Shown: positions 17,357-25,488 of the stretch, one piece after another
How the letters are laid out: every line of letters starts with the position of its first letter
Numbering within the stretch: position 1 is the stretch's first letter
NCBI GenBank assembly: GCA_026225255.1
Contig: JAMFSJ010000070.1
Span: 1-45,106 of the forward strand
Origin: Methylacidimicrobium fagopyrum
GTDB lineage: Bacteria > Verrucomicrobiota > Verrucomicrobiia > Limisphaerales > UBA11358
DNA: 45,106 bases
Direction of reading: 5' to 3'
Program-made: the position numbers and the translations under genes
The notes under the pieces: generated by a model
What the model was told of the DNA's origin: nothing
What the model saw: only the letters and a program-made list of their open reading frames with translations
Database searches by the model: none

Positions 17357-18907
17357 TCAGACCTCGCTCGGTATCGGCACCCTTAAAAAGCGTGCCAAAG
17401 GACGAGGTAATCGTATTTCAATTTCTCGCAGCACTTCGGACGGCAATCCAATCCGCAAAAAAAGGAACCCGCCGATTAATCCCACGGCAATGCTATGAAT
17501 CGCTAACCGCCAAATGACCGGCAAGTTGGTAGTTGAAAACCAAAGAATTGCCGCTGCGGGAACCAGCATCGCGGCCAGATTCAAAGATGGGCGCACCCAC
17601 AGAACCGTCAAATCCCAGAAGCTGGTTTGAAAGTATTGACTGCTCCGCCGCAAACCAAATGAGTATGAGAATATGATGACGCAAATATCAGAACAAACAA
17701 TGATTCCCAGAATGCCCCAGCGATATCCGAGGCATAAGGATAGTGCCACAAAACTGCAACCCTCTACAAAATAAAGGTAACGCATAGTGCCAATCTGTTT
17801 TGTAATGGAGACAAAGTTGCAATGAGTCATCTGTATGGAAGTGACAAAAATCCAAATTCCCAATAAGACGTCGTTCAGTGGCGACCAAACAATTTCTCCG
17901 CCTAGCCAAACATTTACAAACAGGCTGTTGCATAAGGCAAAGGCCACCCCAAAAAAAACGCCGAGGCTGGCACTCAGCGCAACCAGATTTTTGAAACGTG
18001 CGCGCAACCGTTCGGTTTCACCACGGGCAACCATTTCACATAATCCAGCCGCGGCCGCACTATAAGGCATGAACTGCATCCTTCCGAGCAACACAAATAT
18101 TTTAGTGCCGGCCACCCATACTCCCGCCGCTTCCAGCCCTAAAGTGCGCGAAATGACAATGGCCTGGCTGGCTGTGACGAGTTGAGCTCCCAACCCTACC
18201 AGAAAGACATCTTTGCCATAAATGAAGACTTCCTTGAACTGGGACCTAGAAATTTTGCCCCATTCTCCGGGTTGGGGTAAAAAACCTAAGCGGTGGCAAT
18301 GCCAATAAAGATGGCAAGGAGTAATCAGGGCAGTGATAACATTGACATAAACAAATGAATAAATACCACAATTTTTATACAGAAAGAGCGAGAGAAATCC
18401 TAGCGAGATGGTCAAATTGAACATACCTTGTCGGGATATGATATCCGCCCGTTGATGCGCATTAAGCATGATGCCGAGCGGGTTCATGCAGAAGTTGAAG
18501 GCTGCTATCAGTCCTTGCACCCGCATTAGGCTGATAAATACCGCTTTATATTCCGGCTGGATTTTCATCATGGAGGCCAGCAACGGTGAACCCAGTGTGA
18601 CAACGGCAAGGATAATCAAACCTTGAACCACACTCACTAAAGCCGATGTTTTGACGAGTGAACCATAGCTGCCGGTGTCACGGCGATCTTTATGATCAAT
18701 CAAAAAACGCGCAATGGCTTGATTGACTCCTAAATCAACCAAAACGATGTAGCTCATCAATTGGGTCAACACCATCCATAGACCAAACTCAGCCTTAGGT
18801 AGCCAGTGCAAAATGAGCGGAATAGAAACCAGCGAATAAACCACGTTCACCCCTAATTGCAGGTAGCTGGTGGTCAGATTGCGGGAAAAATTTCTTATCC
18901 GGCTCAT
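17357..18907 (-). CDS. Oligosaccharide flippase (Wzx/MOP superfamily)
   Basis: A 516-residue, highly hydrophobic protein with about 12-14 predicted membrane spans, starting with the RNFSRNLTTSYLQLGVNVVYSLVSIPLILHWL-type N-terminal helices of polysaccharide biosynthesis flippases (the quoted region is described, not exact). It would flip lipid-linked oligosaccharides across the inner membrane, which places this locus in a Wzx/Wzy-type assembly pathway, although no polymerase gene is recognised in the window. It is flanked by a methyltransferase and a GT2 gene on the same strand with spacings of 118 and 39 bp. Confidence 0.85.
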   Translation of the reverse strand: MSRIRNFSRNLTTSYLQLGVNVVYSLVSIPLILHWLPKAEFGLWMVLTQLMSYIVLVDLGVNQAIARFLIDHKDRRDTGSYGSLVKTSALVSVVQGLIILAVVTLGSPLLASMMKIQPEYKAVFISLMRVQGLIAAFNFCMNPLGIMLNAHQRADIISRQGMFNLTISLGFLSLFLYKNCGIYSFVYVNVITALITPCHLYWHCHRLGFLPQPGEWGKISRSQFKEVFIYGKDVFLVGLGAQLVTASQAIVISRTLGLEAAGVWVAGTKIFVLLGRMQFMPYSAAAAGLCEMVARGETERLRARFKNLVALSASLGVFFGVAFALCNSLFVNVWLGGEIVWSPLNDVLLGIWIFVTSIQMTHCNFVSITKQIGTMRYLYFVEGCSFVALSLCLGYRWGILGIIVCSDICVIIFSYSFGLRRSSQYFQTSFWDLTVLWVRPSLNLAAMLVPAAAILWFSTTNLPVIWRLAIHSIAVGLIGGFLFLRIGLPSEVLREIEIRLPRPLARFLRVPIPSEV

Positions 18908-18946
18908 TTCAGCAGGTGGTTTTTGGCCTTAAATTAATACCGATTA

Positions 18947-19783
18947 TCATAGCCGATTCCACCAAACCGCGGTCGGCTTGGGCACGTCAAATCTCACGCG
19001 GTTTGTCGGACTTAGCTTGGTGTAGATCTCGTAGCTGGTGGCTTTAAGGCTGAAATGTCCGGCCAGAAGTCGGCGCAGGCGGTGGTTCACAATCCAGATG
19101 GGGCGGAAAAGCCGCAGCCACGAGGGAATCATCAGCTTGGTTTCTTTGGCTTCACGGATGGCGTTGGGTTTCAAGTTCATGTTCTCACCCGTGTCGGCGA
19201 AGACGGACGTGAAGACGTTGCTCGAGGCGATGGGCACTTTTGCTTTCATCAACGCCAGCACCCAATGAAAATCACCGAGGTCGCGCCATTTGGTGTCAAA
19301 AAATAATTGGCGTTCGGCGATGACTTTGCGCCGGATAAAAATCGAACTGGTCAGCATCGGAAACCGAAACCAGACTTGTTGCGCGTTCGGCGTGAGCGCG
19401 TGGCGATGGCAGATATAGTTGCCGTCGCCATCCGTAACGATGGTTCCGGCCAGCAGCACTTCGACCTTGGGATTCGCTTCAAAGAATTTATGCACCGCGG
19501 CGAGCGCCCCGGGCAAATATTCTTCATCGCAATTCAAATACGCCAGAATGTCACCGGTGGCACGACGATAACCACGATTCACGGCGTCATACATGCCTTG
19601 ATCTTTTTCGATGAAGGCTTTGACGCGCGCATCTTGTGGCAACCATTCTTGCGTGCCGTCGTCCGAACAGGAATCCTGCACGATGTGTTCGAACTTGACA
19701 CCTTGTTGATCAGCCACGGAAGCGATGCAGAGCTTCAACCAGGCTGAACTACGAAAACTTGGTGTGATGATGGAAAATTTCAT
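18947..19783 (-). CDS. Glycosyltransferase family 2
   Basis: A 278-residue GT-A enzyme: SIITPSFRSSAWLKLCI at the N-terminus, the nucleotide-binding QDSCSDDGTQEWL, and a DxD-like metal site in LAYLNCDEEYLPGAL. Family members are inverting transferases; the specificity is unknown. The gene starts at 19783 (MKFSIITPSF). It sits between the flippase and cysC on the minus strand with spacings of 39 and 27 bp, so it likely belongs to the same transcript. Its base composition is closer to the housekeeping genes than the central part of the cluster. Confidence 0.9.
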   Translation of the reverse strand: MKFSIITPSFRSSAWLKLCIASVADQQGVKFEHIVQDSCSDDGTQEWLPQDARVKAFIEKDQGMYDAVNRGYRRATGDILAYLNCDEEYLPGALAAVHKFFEANPKVEVLLAGTIVTDGDGNYICHRHALTPNAQQVWFRFPMLTSSIFIRRKVIAERQLFFDTKWRDLGDFHWVLALMKAKVPIASSNVFTSVFADTGENMNLKPNAIREAKETKLMIPSWLRLFRPIWIVNHRLRRLLAGHFSLKATSYEIYTKLSPTNRVRFDVPKPTAVWWNRL

Positions 19784-19796
19784 GGTGTGGCGGCGT

Positions 19797-19818
19797 CAGT
19801 CAACTCGCAGTCAACTCG
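19797..19818. repeat. Tandem 11-bp direct repeat
   Basis: CAGTCAACTCG is repeated twice back to back across the end of cysC. The CysC stop codon (19811-19813) lies within the second copy, so the repeat defines the end of the protein. Confidence 0.7.
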
Positions 19819-20440
19819 GTGAATCAGGGGCGATGGGTAAAAGCTTGGATTCGATCAGCAATAAAATCTGTTTTACACATTCACCCGCAACCAATCGGTC
19901 GGTGCGCACTTCCATTTCGGGATTATCAGGGTTTTCATACGGCGAGGTCAAGCCAGTGAATTCAGGGATTTTTCCCTGACGCGCCCGGGCGTAAAGTCCT
20001 TTCGGATCACGTTGCTCACAAACGGCCAGCGGCGCGTTGACGAAAATTTCCAAAAATTGTCCCGGTGGCAGCAATCGGCGGGCGGCCTCGCGGTCAGCGC
20101 GAAAGGGCGAAATAAATGCCACGATACAAATTAATCCCGCGTCGGCGAACAGCTTGGCCACTTCGCCGATGCGTCGGATATTTTCATGCCGATCCGCTGC
20201 CGAAAAAGCCAAATCTTTGCACAAACCATTGCGGATCGTGTCGCCGTCCAGCAAACAGGCGGAAAATCCCCGCGTCACTAATTGCCATTCCAATTCCGTT
20301 GCGATCGTGCTTTTGCCCGCGCCGCTCAAACCGGTCAACCACACGACCACGCCCGCCCGGCCATTGCGGCGACCGCGTTCTGCGGCCGTCAGAGCGTGTC
20401 GCGCTGCTGATAAATCGCCGATAGCATGCTGCTTGTTCAT
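19811..20440 (-). CDS. cysC: Adenylyl-sulfate kinase
   Basis: A 209-residue APS kinase that phosphorylates APS to PAPS. It has the P-loop GLSGAGKSTIATELE, the substrate-binding DGDTIRNGL and DLAFSAADRHENIRRIGEVAKL, and the lid segment YARARQGKIPEFTGLTSPYE. The length is typical of stand-alone CysC. The start overlaps the nadE stop by 4 bp. No cysN/cysD or sulfite-forming genes are nearby. With a polysaccharide cluster directly downstream on the same strand, a role in supplying PAPS for sulfation of the glycan is a reasonable inference, though no sulfotransferase is seen in the window. Confidence 0.93.
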   Translation of the reverse strand: MNKQHAIGDLSAARHALTAAERGRRNGRAGVVVWLTGLSGAGKSTIATELEWQLVTRGFSACLLDGDTIRNGLCKDLAFSAADRHENIRRIGEVAKLFADAGLICIVAFISPFRADREAARRLLPPGQFLEIFVNAPLAVCEQRDPKGLYARARQGKIPEFTGLTSPYENPDNPEMEVRTDRLVAGECVKQILLLIESKLLPIAPDSPS

Positions 20441-22092
20441 AAAACACTGCGGAACCGCTGCACCACCGGGATCCGTCGCCCAACGCCAAACGCGCGCGGC
20501 GATACTCTCAATCCGGGCGCCGCCTGACGCCGTTTGTATTCGCTGAAATTGATTTTATTCACCACATCATTCACGACCGCCGCGGCAAATCCACGCGCGC
20601 TGATTTCCGCTTTGCTCAAATTTTTTACGACATACAAATCCAAAATGGCGTCGAGAATTTCATACGGCGGCAACGAATCTTGATCCGTCTGATCCGGCCG
20701 CAACTCTGCGCTCGGCGGTTTGGTGATGGAATCCAAAGGAATGATTTCGCGCTCGCGATTCACCCAGCGTGCGATTTTATAGACATCCGTTTTCAATACG
20801 TCGGCGATCGGGGCAAGGGCGCCGTTCATGTCGCCGTAAAGCGTGCAATAGCCGACGGCCATCTCGGATTTATTGCCGGTCGTCAACACCAGCGCGCCGA
20901 ATTTATTCGCCAGTGCCATCAACGTCACGCCGCGCAAACGCGACTGAATATTCTCTTCCGCTTCGTTTGGTTTCGTGCCGGCAAAGACGTTTGCCAATTG
21001 CTTTTCCACCGCGTTGAACGCGGGTTCAATCGGCAATACTTCGTAGCGCAGACCAAGATTTTTTGCGAGCGCGGCGGCATCCGTCAAACTGCCGCTACTC
21101 GAATAACGCGCGGGCATCGCCACGCCAAAAACATTTTCGGCGCCGAGCGCGTCCGCCGCAATCGCTGCGACCAGCGCTGAATCGATACCGCCGGACAAAC
21201 CAAGAATGACGGATTTAAAACCGCATTTACGCACGTAATCGCGCACACCGAGCGACAATGCTCGGAAAAGAAGTTCTTCGGGCGCGGCGAACGGGTTGTT
21301 GGTTGCCGGTTGCCGGTTGCCGGTTGTGGAGGTTAGTTCGACTACCAAAATTTCTTCGGTAAAACCTTGGCCGAGCGTAAGAACTTCACCGTGCGCATCC
21401 AGGGCGACGCTGTGGCCGTCGAAAATTAATTCGTCGTTCGCACCGATGGCGTTGACTTGCGCGAGGGGAATTTTTTCATCGCGCGCGACACGACGCAACA
21501 TTTCCAAACGCGTTTTCTCTTTGTCAGCGCACCACGGCGACGCAGAAATATTGAGGATCATTTCCGCGCCTTGTGAAATCAGTTCCCGCACGGGATCGCG
21601 CCGATACAGCCGCTCCGGCCAAAAATCTTCGTCGTTCCAAATATCTTCGCAGATCGTGATCCCGATTTTTTTGCCATTGAAAACAAAGGGCTCGACGTAT
21701 TTGGCCGGCTCAAAATAACGGTCTTCGTCGAAAACGTCGTAGGTCGGCAGCAAACTTTTGGTTGTGCGCCAAATGATTTTTCCGTGCTGCAAAACGGCGG
21801 CGCAATTTTTCAACGCGCGCCCGGGACGTTCGGAGTTTTTTTCCACGAAACCAACGCACAGTGGAATCGCCCCGACTTGCTTCGCGGTTTCGTCCAAGGC
21901 GGCGAGATTGGCGGCGATGAAATCGTCGCGCAGCAATAAATCACGCGGTGGATAACCGCAGAGAAATAATTCCGGCGCGAGGACAAATTCTGCGCCGCGC
22001 GCCACGGCCTGCGCGTAAGCGGAAACGAGCTTTTCGCGGTTAGCCGCAAAATCGCCGACCGTCGAATTCAGTTGGAGCAAGCCGATTTTCAA
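20437..22092 (-). CDS. nadE: Glutamine-dependent NAD+ synthetase
   Basis: A 551-residue two-domain enzyme. The N-terminal nitrilase-type glutaminase has its Glu-Lys-Cys triad visible in APELFLCGYPPRD, TKSLLPTYDVFDEDRYF and ITICEDIWND. The C-terminal synthetase has the ATP-pyrophosphatase loop LGLSGGIDSAL and the GNKSEMAVGYCTLYGD segment. It amidates nicotinic acid adenine dinucleotide to NAD+. The inter-domain linker (STTGNRQPATNNPF) is encoded by a run of five 7-bp repeats (21294-21328), an addition relative to the family. The start MKIGLLQLNSTVGDF at 22092 fits. It overlaps cysC by 4 bp. Confidence 0.95.
   Translation of the reverse strand: MKIGLLQLNSTVGDFAANREKLVSAYAQAVARGAEFVLAPELFLCGYPPRDLLLRDDFIAANLAALDETAKQVGAIPLCVGFVEKNSERPGRALKNCAAVLQHGKIIWRTTKSLLPTYDVFDEDRYFEPAKYVEPFVFNGKKIGITICEDIWNDEDFWPERLYRRDPVRELISQGAEMILNISASPWCADKEKTRLEMLRRVARDEKIPLAQVNAIGANDELIFDGHSVALDAHGEVLTLGQGFTEEILVVELTSTTGNRQPATNNPFAAPEELLFRALSLGVRDYVRKCGFKSVILGLSGGIDSALVAAIAADALGAENVFGVAMPARYSSSGSLTDAAALAKNLGLRYEVLPIEPAFNAVEKQLANVFAGTKPNEAEENIQSRLRGVTLMALANKFGALVLTTGNKSEMAVGYCTLYGDMNGALAPIADVLKTDVYKIARWVNREREIIPLDSITKPPSAELRPDQTDQDSLPPYEILDAILDLYVVKNLSKAEISARGFAAAVVNDVVNKINFSEYKRRQAAPGLRVSPRAFGVGRRIPVVQRFRSVL
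21294..21328. repeat. Heptad repeat (GGTTGCC) inside nadE
   Basis: Five consecutive 7-mers: GGTTGTT, GGTTGCC three times, GGTTGTG. On the coding strand they give the linker GNRQPATNN between the glutaminase and synthetase domains. Confidence 0.9.
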
Positions 22093-22201
22093 GGATGTAA
22101 AGGTAACAGCGAACGGCCAATTTTGAAATCGCGAAATACGCCAACGTTGACGTGGGGCAGATCTTCATTTTCCCGGCGCCCAAAAAAATTTAAAATTCCC
22201 C

Positions 22202-22229
22202 TTGCATTTTTCTTAACTGTGACTATTAT
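22202..22229 (+). promoter_or_regulatory. Promoter of the Rrf2 regulator gene
   Basis: TTGCAT (-35) and TATTAT (-10) are 16 bp apart. Transcription would begin about 22236-22237, only a few bases before the ATG at 22240, so the mRNA is predicted to be leaderless or nearly so. The -10 lies inside the operator palindrome. Confidence 0.6.
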
Positions 22230-22239
22230 AGTAACAGTT
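22215..22239. promoter_or_regulatory. Operator-like palindrome at the Rrf2 gene start
   Basis: A 25-bp palindrome (AACTGT-N-ACTAT-T-ATAGT-N-ACAGTT) has one mismatched base pair and ends directly at the start codon. It overlaps the -10 and the expected transcription start, as for an autorepressor site. It matches 17 of 21 positions with the palindrome at 22677-22697. Confidence 0.75.
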
Positions 22240-22659
22240 ATGGCAGTCAACACACAATTCTCGATCGCGGTGCACCTCATGGCCGGTCTGGCCTGCGGGT
22301 GTGATGCGGGCGTCACGTCCGGACATCTGGCCGAGAGCGTTAACACCAGCGCGAGTTTTGTGCGGCGGACGCTGGCTAAATTATCCAAGGCTGGCTTGGT
22401 AGAAACGGCCACCGGCAAGGCAGGTTCCTGTTGGCTGGCCAAAGACGCGAAGACGATTTCGTTGCTGGATATTTATGAAGCGGTGGACGCGCCCAAAGCC
22501 TTTTCCATCCACAATTATTCGGCGCAAGATAAGTGCTACGTCAGTTGCCACATTAAGACCGCGCTGGAAAAAGCGTTGGCCAAAACGCAGCAGGCGATGG
22601 AATCAAGCTTGGCAGAAATCAGTCTGGCGCAGATCGTTGCGGACGTGAAGAAAAAGTAA
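22240..22659 (+). CDS. Rrf2 family transcriptional regulator
   Basis: A 139-residue protein with the Rrf2 winged helix (NTQFSIAVHLMAGLA, the recognition helix SASFVRRTLAKLSKAGLV, then a GSCWLAK wing and SLLDIYEAVD). Cysteines at residues 19, 21, 64, 99 and 103 (DKCYVSC) do not form the spacing of NsrR or IscR cluster ligands, so a thiol-based or other redox/electrophile sensor of the YwnA-like branch is more likely; this is inference. The ATG at 22240 follows a palindromic operator without space for a ribosome binding site. It is likely autoregulated and controls the SDR gene downstream, which carries a matching site. Confidence 0.88.
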   Translation: MAVNTQFSIAVHLMAGLACGCDAGVTSGHLAESVNTSASFVRRTLAKLSKAGLVETATGKAGSCWLAKDAKTISLLDIYEAVDAPKAFSIHNYSAQDKCYVSCHIKTALEKALAKTQQAMESSLAEISLAQIVADVKKK

Positions 22660-22665
22660 ATTTTT

Positions 22666-22697
22666 TTGACTTTAATTGTTACTAATTTCGTAACAGT
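22666..22697 (+). promoter_or_regulatory. Promoter with second Rrf2-type operator upstream of the SDR gene
   Basis: TTGACT (-35, 22666-22671) is followed by the palindrome TGTTAC...GTAACA (22677-22697 with its flanking GT), which agrees with the operator at the regulator start at 17 of 21 positions. The operator covers the region where the -10 must lie. Bound regulator would repress the SDR-DUF5069 unit. Confidence 0.65.
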
Positions 22698-22742
22698 AAA
22701 TTAACAAAACAACCAACAACAAAAAATAGAAAGACCAAACAT

Positions 22743-23504
22743 ATGAGCACTAACATCAAAAAACTCGCAGGCAAAGTAGCTGTCGTCACCGGCGCGTCCA
22801 AAGGCATCGGGGCAGCGATTGCCAAACAATTGGCGACTGACGGCGCCACCGTCGTAGTGAATTACGCTACCAGCAAAACGGGAGCGGACGCGGTTGTCGC
22901 GGAGATCACCCAGACGGGTGGTAAGGCGATTGCGATCCAAGGCAATGTGGCTAAAAAAGCGGACATCGACCGTTTGTTTGCCGAAACCAAAAAAGCCGTG
23001 GGCACCGTTGATATTCTGGTGAACAACGCGGGCATTTATGAATTCGCCCCGCTGGAACAGATCACGGAAGAACATTTTAACAAACAATTCAGCCTGAATG
23101 TTCTCGGCCTGCTGCTCACGACGCAGGAAGCAGTGAAGCAATTCCCGGCGACCGGCGGCAACGTTATCAATATCAGTTCGCTTGTCAGCACTTTGGCCCC
23201 CGCGCACGGTTCCGTCTACAGCGCGACCAAAGGCGCGGTGGATGTGATCACCGCATCGCTCGCGAAAGAGTTGGGCACCCGCAAGATTCGCGTCAACGCC
23301 GTCCGCCCGGGACTCGTTGAAACTGAAGGCACGAACACGGCCGGTTTCACTTCCGGCGATTTTCATGATCAATATATCAAGAACGCGCCGCTCGGCCGCA
23401 TCGGCCGTCCACAAGACATCGCCTCCGCAGTTTCGTATCTGGCCTCGGATGAATCGTCCTGGGTTTCCGGCGAAACCTTGCTTGTTTCCGGCGGTCACCG
23501 TTAA
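22743..23504 (+). CDS. SDR family oxidoreductase (FabG-like)
   Basis: A 253-residue classical short-chain dehydrogenase/reductase. It has the cofactor loop TGASKGIG, the structural NNAG, the catalytic tetrad (Ser in NISSLVS, Tyr-x3-Lys in SVYSATKGAVD), and a C-terminal DESSWVSGETLLVSGGHR typical of the glucose/3-oxoacyl-ACP-reductase-like branch. The Thr/Ser and basic residues after the first strand suggest NADP(H). It is probably tetrameric and cytosolic. The substrate is unknown. Control by an adjacent Rrf2 factor suggests detoxification of a reactive carbonyl rather than fatty-acid synthesis. It is followed after 26 bp by a DUF5069 gene. Confidence 0.92.
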   Translation: MSTNIKKLAGKVAVVTGASKGIGAAIAKQLATDGATVVVNYATSKTGADAVVAEITQTGGKAIAIQGNVAKKADIDRLFAETKKAVGTVDILVNNAGIYEFAPLEQITEEHFNKQFSLNVLGLLLTTQEAVKQFPATGGNVINISSLVSTLAPAHGSVYSATKGAVDVITASLAKELGTRKIRVNAVRPGLVETEGTNTAGFTSGDFHDQYIKNAPLGRIGRPQDIASAVSYLASDESSWVSGETLLVSGGHR

Positions 23505-23530
23505 ATTAAAGCTCAAAGCAAATAACTTTC

Positions 23531-23989
23531 ATGAGCACGACCAATACCACTGATCTCACCCTGCGTCCGCCGCGTAGTCCGCGGGTGCGGCTGGGTGGAT
23601 TTATTCTCCTCCCGCGCATCCTCGACAAAGGCCGCGCATCGCTCGCCGCCAAGCTCGGCGATTATCATTACGCCGGTAAAGGCATGGACCGCCATTTCTT
23701 CAACTTCGTCGGTCTCGACCACGAAGCCTTAAAAGCGGAACTCGCCAAAGGCGGCGGCGACTTGGAACTGTTGACGTGGATTCAAGCCAATGCGAAGAAC
23801 CAACGCCAGCCGTGGGAAATCGCCGCGTGGAGCGAATTCCATTTGCGCCGTTCGCCAGACAGTGATCACGAAACCATCACCGATTTCGCGGAAGAGGTGA
23901 AGAAGTTCAATCCGAATCGCGAAGATATCCACACGTGGTTCGACCTGATGGATCTGGACGATTATTGCTCCTTCGGCGGCAAAGCATAA
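23531..23989 (+). CDS. DUF5069 domain-containing protein
   Basis: A 152-residue cytosolic protein of uncharacterised family DUF5069. The family opening DLTLRPPRSPRVRLGGFILLPRILDKGRA is recognisable, as is the central GMDRHFFNFVGLDHEALK segment; there is no signal peptide or membrane span. The ending (EDIHTWFDLMDLDDYCSFGGKA) is acidic. It lies 26 bp after the SDR gene, in the same direction and before a shared terminator, so the two are probably co-transcribed under the Rrf2 operator. The function is unknown. Confidence 0.85.
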   Translation: MSTTNTTDLTLRPPRSPRVRLGGFILLPRILDKGRASLAAKLGDYHYAGKGMDRHFFNFVGLDHEALKAELAKGGGDLELLTWIQANAKNQRQPWEIAAWSEFHLRRSPDSDHETITDFAEEVKKFNPNREDIHTWFDLMDLDDYCSFGGKA

Positions 23990-24005
23990 AATAAATACCG
24001 CGAAA

Positions 24006-24034
24006 CCAACGTTGCGGCGACCCCGCAACGTTGG
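24006..24034. terminator. Hairpin between DUF5069 and GNAT-like genes
   Basis: A perfect 12-bp stem (CCAACGTTGCGG / CCGCAACGTTGG) with a 5-nt loop lies between two convergent genes and ends 3 bp from the stop of the minus-strand gene. T-tracts are poor, but placement and stability suggest termination from both sides. Confidence 0.75.
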
Positions 24035-24037
24035 GCT

Positions 24038-25321
24038 TTAGGCGGGCGTTGGCGTCTTAAACGGGTTTCGTTCCGGGGCTTCATCATGGGTCACTGCGCC
24101 AAGCACGCCGCGCAACATCCAATTCAACGCCGGAATGCGATGCCGCATCCAGACCGACATCGTTTCTGGTTTGGCGCCCAAGGCGGCTTTAGGTTCGAGC
24201 GCGGTTCGGCCGAGCGACAATCGCGTGCAACCCCACGCGATTGCGTCGCCGATCGTGGTGTGCAGCAGGCGCAGATAAATTGGCAAACCTTCGGCGGCGG
24301 CAGCGCGATCAAAACCGATGTAGTAAGCAATCGCCGTTGAGCCTTCGCGAACGGTTGTGATAAATCCTAGAATTTCTTCGCCGCGCCGGACGACCGTGCA
24401 ACGAAAGTCATCGCCCAAAGTGCTGGCTAATTGCGGCAGATAATTTTCTGATAATGTAACCAGTCGGACAGAAGCGTTGTGGTGCACGGCCAGATACAAT
24501 TCATGCAAACGTTTCGAGTGCGCCGTCAAACTGCTCAGCGGTTCAATCGTGCAACCCGCCGCTGCGAGTTTCTTGAGTTGATCCTTGGCGTTACGACGAT
24601 ATTTCGCGTCCAAGGCAGCGAGATAATCTTCGTAATTTCGCCACGCAGGATTGATGGCGAGCACCATATTCGGTTCCGTTTCCAACGGGCGATAACTAAA
24701 ACGGCGCAAGGCTTCCAATCCAGTTTCGGTTTTCGTCACGTCCTTGACCATCACCAGATTCGTATCGCCCATCAACCGATCGGCGCGGCGGATGCGATAC
24801 AGCGCATCGGCTACGCCCGGCCAAAGTTGCGCGGGATTTTCCCCGGCCGCGAACGCGATGCCGTGAAAACCCCAGGACATCAGATTGCCCGCCACCAGGA
24901 TTCGCTCATCCAATTTCGCCGTCGCCAATTTGGCCGCGGGCTTCAACGCGCGTTGTAAAATATTTTTCGACTCCTGACCCTTTGGTGCGGAATGGTCGTG
25001 CCGCAAATGTTTGCCGGTCACTGAAACGATTTGCGCCGCGACCGCCGCCACCGGCGTTTCCCCACGATAAATCGTAGCGTAACGGGGAGTAATATTGTCT
25101 GGCCCGTGCTGTTCAATCATCTGCAACACATCGCGGCGCAGAAATAAGCTGCCGCCTTGCGTCACCGAATCCCATGCCGTGCGATTCAGAAAATCCACGC
25201 GATCCGCGAACGCAAATTGAAATCCACTGGGGCGCTGGCGCTCGTCATGGCGTTCACGCATTTCCCGCAACGCGGTGGCGGCGGCTTGAATCGGATTGGT
25301 CGCTTTCGATTTTTGAGCCAT
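24038..25321 (-). CDS. GNAT/peptidogalycan-biosynthesis-like protein (DUF482 type)
   Basis: A 427-residue protein starting MAQKSKATNPIQ at 25321; the frame runs 18 codons further. The layout follows the FemAB-related GNAT-like DUF482 family: an N-terminal segment with AWDSVTQGGSLFLRRDVLQMIE and a repeated acetyltransferase-like core ending with EGLPIYLRLLHTTIGDAIAWGCTRLSLGRTALEPKAALGAKP. Homologues are annotated as peptidogalycan biosynthesis or as GNAT proteins of unknown substrate. It is soluble with no signal peptide. It is divergent from the ArsR/AHSA1 pair. The family-level call is fairly secure; the reaction is not known. Confidence 0.72.
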   Translation of the reverse strand: MAQKSKATNPIQAAATALREMRERHDERQRPSGFQFAFADRVDFLNRTAWDSVTQGGSLFLRRDVLQMIEQHGPDNITPRYATIYRGETPVAAVAAQIVSVTGKHLRHDHSAPKGQESKNILQRALKPAAKLATAKLDERILVAGNLMSWGFHGIAFAAGENPAQLWPGVADALYRIRRADRLMGDTNLVMVKDVTKTETGLEALRRFSYRPLETEPNMVLAINPAWRNYEDYLAALDAKYRRNAKDQLKKLAAAGCTIEPLSSLTAHSKRLHELYLAVHHNASVRLVTLSENYLPQLASTLGDDFRCTVVRRGEEILGFITTVREGSTAIAYYIGFDRAAAAEGLPIYLRLLHTTIGDAIAWGCTRLSLGRTALEPKAALGAKPETMSVWMRHRIPALNWMLRGVLGAVTHDEAPERNPFKTPTPA

Positions 25322-25448
25322 AAATTTTACGGCAGTGAACACAGAGGCTTGGCGCAAGTCAACTATGCCTAGCATTTTGCGAAACTACTTTGCGGTAGCA
25401 GCGTTCACTGCCGCCGCAGCAACCGTTTTGTCGACACGAAATTATCAA

Positions 25449-25478
25449 TTGACATGCAACCATTAAGTTGCCTATTAT
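25449..25478 (+). promoter_or_regulatory. Near-consensus sigma70 promoter of the arsR-AHSA1 operon, with embedded operator
   Basis: TTGACA (25449-25454) and TATTAT (25473-25478) are 18 bp apart. Between them lies the inverted repeat GCAAC-N6-GTTGC (25456-25471), well placed for an ArsR repressor. Transcription should begin near 25485, about 4 nt before the ATG at 25489. Confidence 0.75.
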
Positions 25479-25488
25479 CACGCCATTG

